From Neobacillus notoginsengisoli (GTDB taxonomy: Bacteria; Bacillota; Bacilli; Bacillales; Cytobacillaceae), in the NCBI RefSeq assembly GCF_003515685.1, contig NZ_QWEG01000022.1:1-50838 (forward strand): a stretch of 50,838 bases of DNA. The letters run 5' to 3'. Under the pieces are notes generated by a model. The model had not been told where the DNA came from, did not search any database, and worked only from the letters and a program-made list of their open reading frames with translations. Shown piece after piece: positions 26,698 to 33,574 of this stretch; position 1 is the stretch's first letter; every line of letters starts with the position of its first letter. The position numbers and the translations under genes were made by a program.

Positions 26698-26918
26698 ATG
26701 CTCCAAAAATCATCCGATTTTACTCCTGGATCAACTTCTCTTAAAGCCTTTAGTATCTTGGCCATGGTCCGGCTATTCGGCGCGCGATCCTTATCGGCGG
26801 CCAGGGCATTTATCGTATTTCGGTTCACCCCTGACTTTTTGGCCAGCCATGATTGAGTGATTCCTCTTCTATCCAACCATTTGCCTAATTTAGTCCGTTT
26901 TTTCCCTAATCCAAACAT
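26694..26918 (-). CDS. XRE-type helix-turn-helix regulator
   Basis: A 74-residue protein: LGKWLDRRGITQSWLAKKSG and VNRNTINALAADKDRAPNSR form the XRE DNA-binding fold. The ATG at 26918 has GGAG eight bases before it; the frame is open further up without a site. It is divergent from the DUF771-type gene and may repress it. Confidence 0.72.
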   Translation of the reverse strand: MFGLGKKRTKLGKWLDRRGITQSWLAKKSGVNRNTINALAADKDRAPNSRTMAKILKALREVDPGVKSDDFWSM

Positions 26919-27323
26919 AAAAATCGCTCCTGATTTGTTATTCCCCCGGGTATCAACCCATCCTGTCCAAATAGCCTCAAAAAAATACCCAATTTGCATA
27001 AAAAATTAGTCAACTTGGACAACCAGTGCTGAATAGTATCTACCAAGGTTCCGTTTTAGGCAGCTGTCACGTTAATAGTAAAATAAGTGATTTGATTTTA
27101 ATTAAGGTATTAATCAAAGTATCTTTATCAAAGTAATTAAGCTTAATCTCCACAAATTTAAAGAAATTAAAAATCTGTTTAGAAGGAGGCGGAGCCGGAA
27201 GGCCTGAAGGGGGAGTGTGAGGGGGATTTAGAAAATTCAGAAAATTAAATGTCTGAATTGTATCCATTAAGCCAACAATATTCCTGCAGGCCGAAAAACA
27301 AAAAAAGGGGGAGATTAATCACA
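26919..27323. other. AT-rich regulatory region with direct repeats
   Basis: No convincing gene. ATCAAAGTA occurs twice (27113, 27127; 14-base period) in a very AT-rich stretch, followed by purine-rich sequence. It separates a divergent regulator from the DUF771-type gene and probably holds promoters or operators. A short minus-strand frame at 27067-27267 has proline-rich, low-complexity sequence and no site. Confidence 0.4.
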
Positions 27324-27554
27324 ATGAAAAAAGTTTGGTGGGAAATGCGTGATCTCGAGCAGGCCACAGGATACAGCGATGACTGGCTGAAAGAAAACAT
27401 CCTACTCCAGCCACGCTACAAAAAGATTCTAGATCTAGAAAACGGCGGTTTTGTTTATTACCCCGAAAAACGCGGTGAAAAGTGGTTATTCATAGCATCT
27501 AAAATGGAGGAATTCTTAGAAACCTACTTTAGCGAAATCTTTAAAAAAAATTAA
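27324..27554 (+). CDS. DUF771-like, excisionase-type protein
   Basis: A 76-residue protein starting MKKVWWEMRDLEQATGYSDD, then WLKENILLQPRYKK, and ending with GGFVYYPEKRGEKWLFIASK and MEEFLETYF. This resembles small phage DUF771 proteins with a winged-helix fold. RBS AAAGGGGGAG. Possible excisionase or transcription factor for the pump module. Confidence 0.62.
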   Translation: MKKVWWEMRDLEQATGYSDDWLKENILLQPRYKKILDLENGGFVYYPEKRGEKWLFIASKMEEFLETYFSEIFKKN

Positions 27555-27702
27555 TTGATAAGTTTTGATTATTTATTAATAAAAAACAAATAAGAAAAAG
27601 TTATAAATTAATTACACAAACAATGGGCAGGGAATTGAAAAAGAGGGACTTTCGAACATTTTTGTGCAAAAGTCCTTGATATAGAAATTAAGTAAAAACA
27701 TT

Positions 27703-27963
27703 TCAAAAGCTCCTATGTTCGTTTATAGACACGAAATCCCTTTTAGATAATTCCGGGAACTCAACAGCAGCTGGATCTACTTCTCTTAGAAAACAAGAAA
27801 CAGCATTCTTTGTTGCAATAGTCCACCTACTTGTAGATATCCCGCCTTCGGAATAGCACCGAATCCGTTCTTCCATGTATTCCATTGATTTACCTTTTAA
27901 ATAATACTCTTCAGTCTCATCATCACGAAAAGTAACATTTAAAACAAAATATTTATATTTCAT
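27703..27963 (-). CDS. Hypothetical protein, element-encoded
   Basis: An 86-residue protein with GGGAGG upstream of the ATG. It begins MKYKYFVLNVTFRDDETEEYY. No family is recognised. Confidence 0.55.
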   Translation of the reverse strand: MKYKYFVLNVTFRDDETEEYYLKGKSMEYMEERIRCYSEGGISTSRWTIATKNAVSCFLREVDPAAVEFPELSKRDFVSINEHRSF

Positions 27964-28043
27964 TCTAATACCTCCCTTTTATTGAGAAATTCGACAAAAA
28001 AACGGATTCACCTTTGATAAAAAAAGAAAATTTTTGTTATAAG

Positions 28044-28220
28044 AACCCCCCTAAACTGGGGTATAGGCGACAACTTAACCTGTCGCATGCAACCTGTCGC
28101 CCCATGCGACAAGTCCAAACCAGTCCCAGCATGGGTTCGAGGCTATTTGAAAATCCGGACTTCAACCGGCTTTTACGCCACCTAAAACTAGGGGGTTGGA
28201 GATTTGCCAAGTTGTCGCCT
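28044..28220. repeat. Nested inverted repeats, candidate origin
   Basis: Outer perfect 12-bp arms AGGCGACAACTT (28065-28076) and AAGTTGTCGCCT (28209-28220); near-matching AACCCCCCTA (28044) and TAGGGGGTT (28189); inner 9-bp arms TGTCGCATG (28081) and CATGCGACA (28103); CCTGTCGC twice (28079, 28093); and a CCGG..CCGG hairpin (28151-28174). It ends 27 bases before a small membrane protein gene that leads the FtsK/replication-relaxation operon. Possible transfer or replication origin, or a regulatory leader. Confidence 0.6.
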
Positions 28221-28246
28221 GTGACCAAAAAAAAGGAGGAATTTAA

Positions 28247-28432
28247 ATGTTTGAGGCACCTTTGTTAATCGCAGCTGGCGGGATTCTAGTCACGGCATTA
28301 ACGGATTCTCTAGCTGATTCGTTGGGATATCATTGGCTCGGAACGGTTGTAAAAATCGCGCTCCCGATTGCCGGTTTTGCAGCAGGAATATATTTTCTGG
28401 AATTCAATCCAATGCTGAGGTGGCTGCCATGA
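28247..28432 (+). CDS. Small membrane protein in the pump operon
   Basis: A 61-residue protein with hydrophobic segments (about 4-20 and 33-52). RBS AAAAGGAGG. Its stop overlaps the FtsK-type start (ATGA), so the two are coupled. Probably a membrane partner of the pump; no family is recognised. Confidence 0.68.
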   Translation: MFEAPLLIAAGGILVTALTDSLADSLGYHWLGTVVKIALPIAGFAAGIYFLEFNPMLRWLP

Positions 28433-29586
28433 ACTATTGGGTAAAACTGAAGGCACGGCATAAACTCATCAAGGCCTTCCGATATGCCGGCGTTTACAAG
28501 ACCGTAGGAACCGATAATCGCAAAATATTCCCCAAAATCCACAAATTAGATCTCACTACACATTCCGAAGAATATGTTTTCTCGCTTCCGAGCGGACTGG
28601 ATCCGCAAATTCTAAAGAAAAACTTTTTTGCCTTTCAACAAGTATTCGGAACCTCTATTTCGCTCGAAGGTGAAGTAAAAACCTTTGTCCTAAAAGTTTT
28701 CTCGCATTCCTTACCTTCCGAATTAACCTATAACTTCGAAACCTTCGATTCACTCATAGAATTTATGAGGTTGCCCATCGTGGCCGGGATGGACTTAAAC
28801 GGCGATTGGATAACGTTCGACCTAGTTAAATATCCGCATATCCTGATTGCCGGCGAAACAGGTTCCGGAAAGTCTACTCAACTGAGAAGCGTTCTAAGCA
28901 CCATAATTCAAGCGTTATCGCCTAAACGACTAGAACTATACCTTTGCGATTTAAAACGCTCAGAATTCCATATTTTCAGGCACATAGAACACGTTCGCGG
29001 GCTGTTCGTTACTCCAAAAGAAATGGAACCCATGCTGAACCACATTCAAAAACAAATGCAAGAGCGGGGCGATCTGTTGGATCAGCACGAGGAAATTCAT
29101 ATTGACGACTTGCCGCCAGCGTTGCGGCCGCCTTATATCGTCCTATGTATTGATGAGGTGGCCTTATTGCAAAAAGAAAATGCCATTATGGAGCTTGTCG
29201 AGGAAATTAGTGCAATCGGAAGGGCCCTTGGAGTGTTCCTAATTCTTTCGATGCAACGACCAGATAGGAAGGTACTGGACGGCAAGTTAAAGAACAACCT
29301 GACTGTCCGTATGGGCTTCAAATGCGCCGATTTAATTAATTCAAGAATCATCGGCACTCCTGGAAGCGAAAAATTGAAGGAACCAGGCCGAATGTTTCTA
29401 AAGCTCCCTGCATATTCCGATTTAAAAGAAATTCAGGCTCCATATTTAGGCACGAATGAAGCGAAGAAACTTTTAAAGGAGTACAGGTGCGCGAATCCTA
29501 AAAAATCGAAAATGAAGCATTCTGATGCTTCTGTAATTGATTTGAAGGAAGTTGAAGAAAATGTGTTTGGGGTGTTGGATGAATGA
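28429..29586 (+). CDS. FtsK/SpoIIIE-domain DNA translocase
   Basis: A 385-residue P-loop ATPase. Walker A is AGETGSGKST (about 141-150) and Walker B YIVLCIDEV (about 236-244), followed by ISAIGRALGVFLILSMQRPD, the FtsK/HerA pattern. There is no N-terminal membrane domain, but a small membrane protein gene precedes it and overlaps its ATG. In integrative elements such proteins act as coupling proteins (YdcQ-type) that move DNA. The next gene, replication-relaxation, begins within its last codon. A role in packaging DNA into capsids is a possible alternative, given the capsid gene in the element. Confidence 0.82.
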   Translation: MNYWVKLKARHKLIKAFRYAGVYKTVGTDNRKIFPKIHKLDLTTHSEEYVFSLPSGLDPQILKKNFFAFQQVFGTSISLEGEVKTFVLKVFSHSLPSELTYNFETFDSLIEFMRLPIVAGMDLNGDWITFDLVKYPHILIAGETGSGKSTQLRSVLSTIIQALSPKRLELYLCDLKRSEFHIFRHIEHVRGLFVTPKEMEPMLNHIQKQMQERGDLLDQHEEIHIDDLPPALRPPYIVLCIDEVALLQKENAIMELVEEISAIGRALGVFLILSMQRPDRKVLDGKLKNNLTVRMGFKCADLINSRIIGTPGSEKLKEPGRMFLKLPAYSDLKEIQAPYLGTNEAKKLLKEYRCANPKKSKMKHSDASVIDLKEVEENVFGVLDE

Positions 29587-30236
29587 AGAAAAGAGACCTG
29601 GCCATCATTAAGGATCTAGAACGATTCCGTTGCATGACACGTGACGACATTATTGACCTTCACTTTCCGGGCCTAAAACAGCCGGTTACATGCTGCAATA
29701 CTGTTTTAAAACGGCTTAGGAGGGATGGCCATATCGAGGTGAATAGGGATCGCCTGCCTTACCTTTACTTCCCTTCCCCAGCTGGCATTAAGAAGGATTC
29801 AGCAAAAATACCGCATTTCTTAAAGATTGTGGAGATATACAAAGACTTACTGAAATACGAGACTCCGAAATCCTTCCTAGTAGAGCCTAAATACGGGAAG
29901 GGATTCATGGAGCCTGATGCCTTTATGATCTGGAAGCGCGCGCCGTTCTTCGTGGAGATTCAGCGCTCAATATACTCTGAAAAAATCATGAATGAGAAAG
30001 TGACCAGATATGAGGCGTACTATTTAAGCAGAAAATGGGAGGATGAGTCCTGGCAATCAGCAGACAAGAAGATTTTTCCGCCTGTAGTGGTCATCACAGA
30101 CACCAGGTATAACATTGAGAGCGCATATGTCCGGTTTATTCAAGTACAAAATATTGAGCAGCTCGTCAGCCTGTATACTCAGCCTAAAAAGAAGATTGAC
30201 GTTAAGCCAGTGACATTAAAATTGAAAACAAGCTAA
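29583..30236 (+). CDS. Replication-relaxation family protein
   Basis: A 217-residue protein with a winged-helix start (LAIIKDLERFRCMTRDDIID, VLKRLRRDGHIEVN) and a nuclease-like C-terminal half (EPDAFMIWKRAPFFVEIQRS then MNEKVTRYEAYY). This is the Replic_Relax pattern found with FtsK-type genes in mobile elements. It overlaps the pump gene by four bases. Probably binds or nicks DNA at the origin; catalytic activity is not established. Confidence 0.72.
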   Translation: MKKRDLAIIKDLERFRCMTRDDIIDLHFPGLKQPVTCCNTVLKRLRRDGHIEVNRDRLPYLYFPSPAGIKKDSAKIPHFLKIVEIYKDLLKYETPKSFLVEPKYGKGFMEPDAFMIWKRAPFFVEIQRSIYSEKIMNEKVTRYEAYYLSRKWEDESWQSADKKIFPPVVVITDTRYNIESAYVRFIQVQNIEQLVSLYTQPKKKIDVKPVTLKLKTS

Positions 30237-30268
30237 AGGGGAGTCGATTACTCGGCTTCCCCTTTTTT
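30235..30268 (+). terminator. Terminator of the pump operon
   Basis: AAGGGGAGTCGA and TCGGCTTCCCCTT arms followed by TTTTTTT, between convergent genes. Confidence 0.75.
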
Positions 30269-30293
30269 TATTAATAAATAAGCTCCACCAAAG

Positions 30294-30848
30294 TTATGAA
30301 TCTGGAGAGAAAAGTTGTAGATATTGTCCTGGTACTTCTCCAAAATAAAGAACCTCTGGATAATAATTAGGGTTTATTGTATTGGAGTATTTTTCAAACG
30401 CCTTTAACCATCGTTCTTCAATTGCTTTATAATTCTGGACATAGTATTCAAAAGGAAACCTGGTATTCCAATAAGATTCTGCAAATCCTTTTAGGTCTTC
30501 GTCTTTTACGTCACACTGTTTTAGTTGTGTTATAACCGTACTAAGGTTAAGCGAAAAAACCCAAAGTTTACTTTGATCCAAGCAATCAGAATCGACGAAC
30601 AAACCAGAAAAAGGAACAGGATCAGGTTCTAACCATCCCATATTGATAAAATCCCTTTTAAATGTGAAAAACACACATTTACTTCTCTTTAAATTAATAT
30701 GGTTTGGTCGATATTTATCAATTACTCGATTAGCCATTATGGTCTCTTCGTGATTGAATAAAGAAAAAATTCGTCCTCTGTAAGTAAGACCTTGTTTTAA
30801 TATTCGATTTACTAATATTTTGGGTGTTCTATGGAATAGTTGTGTCAT
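30294..30848 (-). CDS. Unknown protein, possible ADP-ribosyltransferase-like fold
   Basis: A 184-residue protein. The opening LFHRTPKILVNRILKQGL, then SKCVFFTF and a closing PEVLYFGEVPGQYLQLF, resemble the layout of DarT/ART-like enzymes (H-x-T..IL..GL, then a strand, then E-V-x). The match is by eye and weak. It is the last gene of the long minus-strand row in the element. Possible toxin or anti-phage cargo. Confidence 0.5.
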   Translation of the reverse strand: MTQLFHRTPKILVNRILKQGLTYRGRIFSLFNHEETIMANRVIDKYRPNHINLKRSKCVFFTFKRDFINMGWLEPDPVPFSGLFVDSDCLDQSKLWVFSLNLSTVITQLKQCDVKDEDLKGFAESYWNTRFPFEYYVQNYKAIEERWLKAFEKYSNTINPNYYPEVLYFGEVPGQYLQLFSPDS

Positions 30849-30876
30849 ATTTTTTTCATCATCTCCTTTTTGCCTT

Positions 30877-30908
30877 TAGAGAGGCGAGATGGCTACCAGC
30901 TGCCTCTC
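30877..30908. other. Intergenic hairpin
   Basis: GAGAGGC and GCCTCTC arms with ATGGCTACCAGCT-like inner pairing, between two minus-strand genes. There is no T run, so it may be a processing or weak termination structure. Confidence 0.4.
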
Positions 30909-30921
30909 CAAAGGGAGATTG

Positions 30922-31116
30922 CTATAGTGATTTTCGAGCCGCTACCTTCAACAAAGTTGGTACATGAACAGTATTTACTATTCGGACATGGTTTTTAAAA
31001 GCCTCAATTTCATCATCAGAGCCATTTGAAGACGTTCTATTTTCCACCATTGCTTTGAATGCTCTTGTGCAATTTAAGAAGGTATGAAGGTCTTGCTTTG
31101 AAAGTTTACCCATCAT
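30922..31116 (-). CDS. Hypothetical small protein, element-encoded
   Basis: About 64 residues, mainly helical (KLSKQDLHTFLNCTRAFKAM). GGCAGGTG lies before tandem ATGs and an upstream GTG at 31122 is also possible. No family is recognised. Confidence 0.55.
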   Translation of the reverse strand: MMGKLSKQDLHTFLNCTRAFKAMVENRTSSNGSDDEIEAFKNHVRIVNTVHVPTLLKVAARKSL

Positions 31117-31132
31117 TTTCACCTGCCTTTAT

Positions 31133-31384
31133 CTATCTCCTGCATTTCTTTCCATCCGGATTTTTGAGCCTGCCGTTTTCAATTTCAAATGTACCGATAA
31201 GCGAGGATGTATAAACGCCATCTGTTAAACCTAAATCGTTTATCATTGTCTCCTGCTGGACAGTCCTATTGTTAGAGATTGCATTGTAGGATCTGCATCT
31301 CGGACATTTGATAACGGCCGTTCCCCTAACCCGTGCCAGAAATTTTTCACACTGATAACATCGAAATGCTGGCAAGTCCACCAC
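31133..31384 (-). CDS. Zinc-ribbon protein (Com-like)
   Basis: An 83-residue protein with two CxxC pairs (FRCYQCEKFL and IKCPRCRSYN) forming a zinc ribbon at its N terminus, as in the Mu Com family of phage regulators. The C-terminal half is unlike the family. It sits behind the capsid gene and may regulate its translation; this is inference. Confidence 0.6.
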   Translation of the reverse strand: MVDLPAFRCYQCEKFLARVRGTAVIKCPRCRSYNAISNNRTVQQETMINDLGLTDGVYTSSLIGTFEIENGRLKNPDGKKCRR

Positions 31385-31418
31385 TCGTTACCCCCCATAT
31401 ATGTCGACAAAATAAGCC

Positions 31419-31598
31419 TTACTCTTCTCGAACTTCCTCAGCTTGGGCTTCCTCAGCTTGAGTATTTTCATCTATGAAAGATTGGAGCCATAATTCCAAA
31501 TCATCCAGCTCTTTGCTAAGCGTCGCTTTTTTTTCTTCGAGCTTTAACTGGGCTTCTTTTTTGAGTTTTTGCTTGTTTCTACGCCGTTGGCTGGCCAT
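31419..31598 (-). CDS. Small basic-acidic coiled-coil protein behind the capsid gene
   Basis: A 59-residue protein too small for many gene callers. The start ATG immediately follows the capsid stop (TAAATG) and has GGAGG inside the capsid end. It begins MASQRRRNKQKLKKEAQLKL and ends in a glutamate-rich tail with a repeated AQAEE. It is predicted helical. Position suggests a capsid-assembly or DNA-binding partner, but this is inference. Confidence 0.65.
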   Translation of the reverse strand: MASQRRRNKQKLKKEAQLKLEEKKATLSKELDDLELWLQSFIDENTQAEEAQAEEVREE

Positions 31599-32519
31599 TT
31601 AATTGCCTCCTTTTAAAGGGATTTCGGCATAAATCAACTGGGTTGTTTTTGGAATAATCTTCACATCTAGTTCCTCTACCCCTCTAAAAACATGGAACGG
31701 TCTTTCTAGCCCAAAAGGATTTTTTGCTAAGAGCACTCTAACTTCGGGATAAGAGAATAGTTTTACTGTTCGTTTAAAAGATCCATAAATAAATGGGGCT
31801 TTTCCTTCTTTCGAAGGTAGGTCATCATTCGAGTAAACTTCAAGTCTATAAATATCGAAAAACCGTTTTGGCCCCTCGTTTTCAACTTGCAAGTATTTAA
31901 CCGGATCCCCATCAGCTGTTAGGTGATTAAACTGCTCTAGCCCGTCCTGGTTAGTCACGATTAAAACTTCATTTTCCAAAGCAGGATTTAAATCCATATT
32001 TAACGATGTCTTCAAATCCACCACGCTTCCTAATTGTTTAGGAGTAAGGCTTGTCCGGATAGTCTTAAAAATCAGCTTGTTTTCTGTTTTTGTTGCTTTT
32101 TCCGCGTGTGCATTTTCAAAGAACTTTAACAGATCAAATGCTGTATCTCTGTACAGGCTTTCAGAAATCGGAGTAAATGATCCGTATTTTTCTATTTCCC
32201 ACCGGACGCCTTTCATTTTTAAAGCCTGTTCATTTATCTCTGGTCCATCAAAATCTGAATCGATAAGGTGTAGCTCCTCATGGTTTGCTTCGTCCTCCGT
32301 CGAATAGATCCCTGAACGGGCAGAAACCGAAATGACATCAACATACTGGCTCATGGATTTGTTGTGTTTTTTTGCTCTTTCGATATCGCTTCTCAAATCC
32401 TCGGGCAGTAAAATATTCTTGTCATCCGTTGTTAGCAGGTTCCTAATCTCCCCTGGTAATTCCTTACCGCGAAAATGTGAGTTGATGATACTTCTAGTAT
32501 CAATTGTTTGTTTTGTCAT
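31599..32519 (-). CDS. Phage-type major capsid protein (HK97 fold)
   Basis: A 306-residue protein. Family marks are EIEKYGSFTPISESLYRDTAFDL, then VLIVTNQDGLEQFNHLTADG, then a C-terminal part with APFIYGSFKRTVKLFSYPEV and HVFRGVEELDVKIIPKTTQL. This is the core of HK97-type capsid proteins. The N-terminal region (about 1-75) lacks the usual long scaffold arm. The ATG at 32519 follows AAGGAG; the frame is open upstream with no site. No portal, protease or terminase gene is near it, so it appears to be a lone capsid gene. An encapsulin-like shell is an alternative. Confidence 0.72.
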   Translation of the reverse strand: MTKQTIDTRSIINSHFRGKELPGEIRNLLTTDDKNILLPEDLRSDIERAKKHNKSMSQYVDVISVSARSGIYSTEDEANHEELHLIDSDFDGPEINEQALKMKGVRWEIEKYGSFTPISESLYRDTAFDLLKFFENAHAEKATKTENKLIFKTIRTSLTPKQLGSVVDLKTSLNMDLNPALENEVLIVTNQDGLEQFNHLTADGDPVKYLQVENEGPKRFFDIYRLEVYSNDDLPSKEGKAPFIYGSFKRTVKLFSYPEVRVLLAKNPFGLERPFHVFRGVEELDVKIIPKTTQLIYAEIPLKGGN

Positions 32520-32591
32520 TTTGTTCAGTCTCCTTAAAAAATTTGTATTTTGGGAGTGAAAACGCCCGAAAAATTTCATTTTGCGAAAAAA

Positions 32592-32710
32592 ATTCGCGCG
32601 AATGGGCACAGGGGGTGTTGGTGGGCTCGTTAAAAACTTTTTTGACTCCCCCTACCCCTTAAGCTTGAAAACTTCGGCTCAAAGGCGGCCAAATTCCCAA
32701 GCGCTTGGGA
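32592..32710. promoter_or_regulatory. Palindromes before the capsid gene
   Basis: ATTCGCGCGAAT (32592-32603) and TCCCAAGCGCTTGGGA (32695-32710) are perfect palindromes in the capsid leader. The second abuts the end of the upstream gene and may be an operator or a short terminator; the first is operator-like. Confidence 0.5.
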
Positions 32711-32713
32711 TTT

Positions 32714-33265
32714 TCACTGTTCTTGCAGTTGCAGTCCTAGCTGGTATCGCTTATACCTTTGTGACTCTGTAATCCGCTTGATCATCTCTTCTTGAATTGC
32801 TAAACAGAGTTTGCTTTCTGCCGCTTTTACGATTAAATTAAAGCGTTCTGATGCAAAAAACCTAATGTTTCTATGCTTTTTAAAGTATTTAAATCGAATC
32901 GCCAGCTGTTCTTTTGCCGTCAGTTGGCTAAACTCTTCCTCAAACATACGGGCCTTCCTGTCCTCTCGTTCGATTAACGATAGGTATCTTTCTTTCTCCT
33001 CGATTATCCGTAGTGCCGTGGACTCCGCTCTCGAACTGGATGTATACAGTAACCCGGTGGCGTAATCGACGTGGGTAATAGTTGGAGCAATGTCATCATA
33101 TAAGGACTCGAAGTATTCTTCCTTATTCTCCACTAGCCGCCGATGCCGGCTCCTGGCGTAGACATAGCGAGAAAGTTCATAAAGCCCGATCTCTTCATTA
33201 ATCGAATTGTGTTGGTACATCATCAGGATGGTTAGGTCGTATCTAAAGCCTGGGACTTCATGCAA
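32714..33265 (-). CDS. Phage late-regulator-like protein (ArpU/RinA-type pattern)
   Basis: A 183-residue protein. The stretch REDRKARMFEEEFSQLTAKE then QLAIRFKYFKKHRNIRFFAS resembles the sigma-like end of phage late activators (RinA/ArpU group). GGAGGTG lies six bases before the TTG at 33265, which is chosen over ATGs 6-8 codons upstream. It lies directly before the capsid gene and probably controls it. The similarity is by pattern only. Confidence 0.5.
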   Translation of the reverse strand: MHEVPGFRYDLTILMMYQHNSINEEIGLYELSRYVYARSRHRRLVENKEEYFESLYDDIAPTITHVDYATGLLYTSSSRAESTALRIIEEKERYLSLIEREDRKARMFEEEFSQLTAKEQLAIRFKYFKKHRNIRFFASERFNLIVKAAESKLCLAIQEEMIKRITESQRYKRYQLGLQLQEQ

Positions 33266-33574
33266 CCTTTCACCTCCCTCCATGGTCATCCCCCGCAATC
33301 TTCCGTAATTCTGCCTAATTCGAGAATTTAACAGATAAATATCATTTGTTCTGATACAGCCAAAACCCCATAGCACCAAGGGTTGAAGGGGTTTTCCCGG
33401 GTAAAATGAACAGATGTCACACATACTTCTCTATATATACTGCCAATTAGACAGATTAGGCGGCGTAGGTAATTCCCCTTTCTGCCTAATCCGCTAAAAT
33501 ACTCTTTTAATATATTCATCTGATACATCTGATACAGAGGGATTAAAGCCTTGTTTGACGGGATTCCCACCGTA
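33266..33574. other. Intergenic region with repeats before the late regulator
   Basis: No gene. An inverted repeat AGATTAGGC..GCCTAATC (about 33448-33493) and several copies of CTGATACA/GATACATCTG are seen. It is likely a promoter and operator region. Confidence 0.45.

Noticed and set aside
28014-28268. 84-residue frame across the inverted-repeat region
   Set aside because: The composition follows the repeats rather than a protein, and the real gene with a clear binding site starts at 28247.
32581-32772. 63-residue plus-strand frame before the late regulator
   Set aside because: It runs through the palindromes and into the end of the minus-strand gene and has no binding site.
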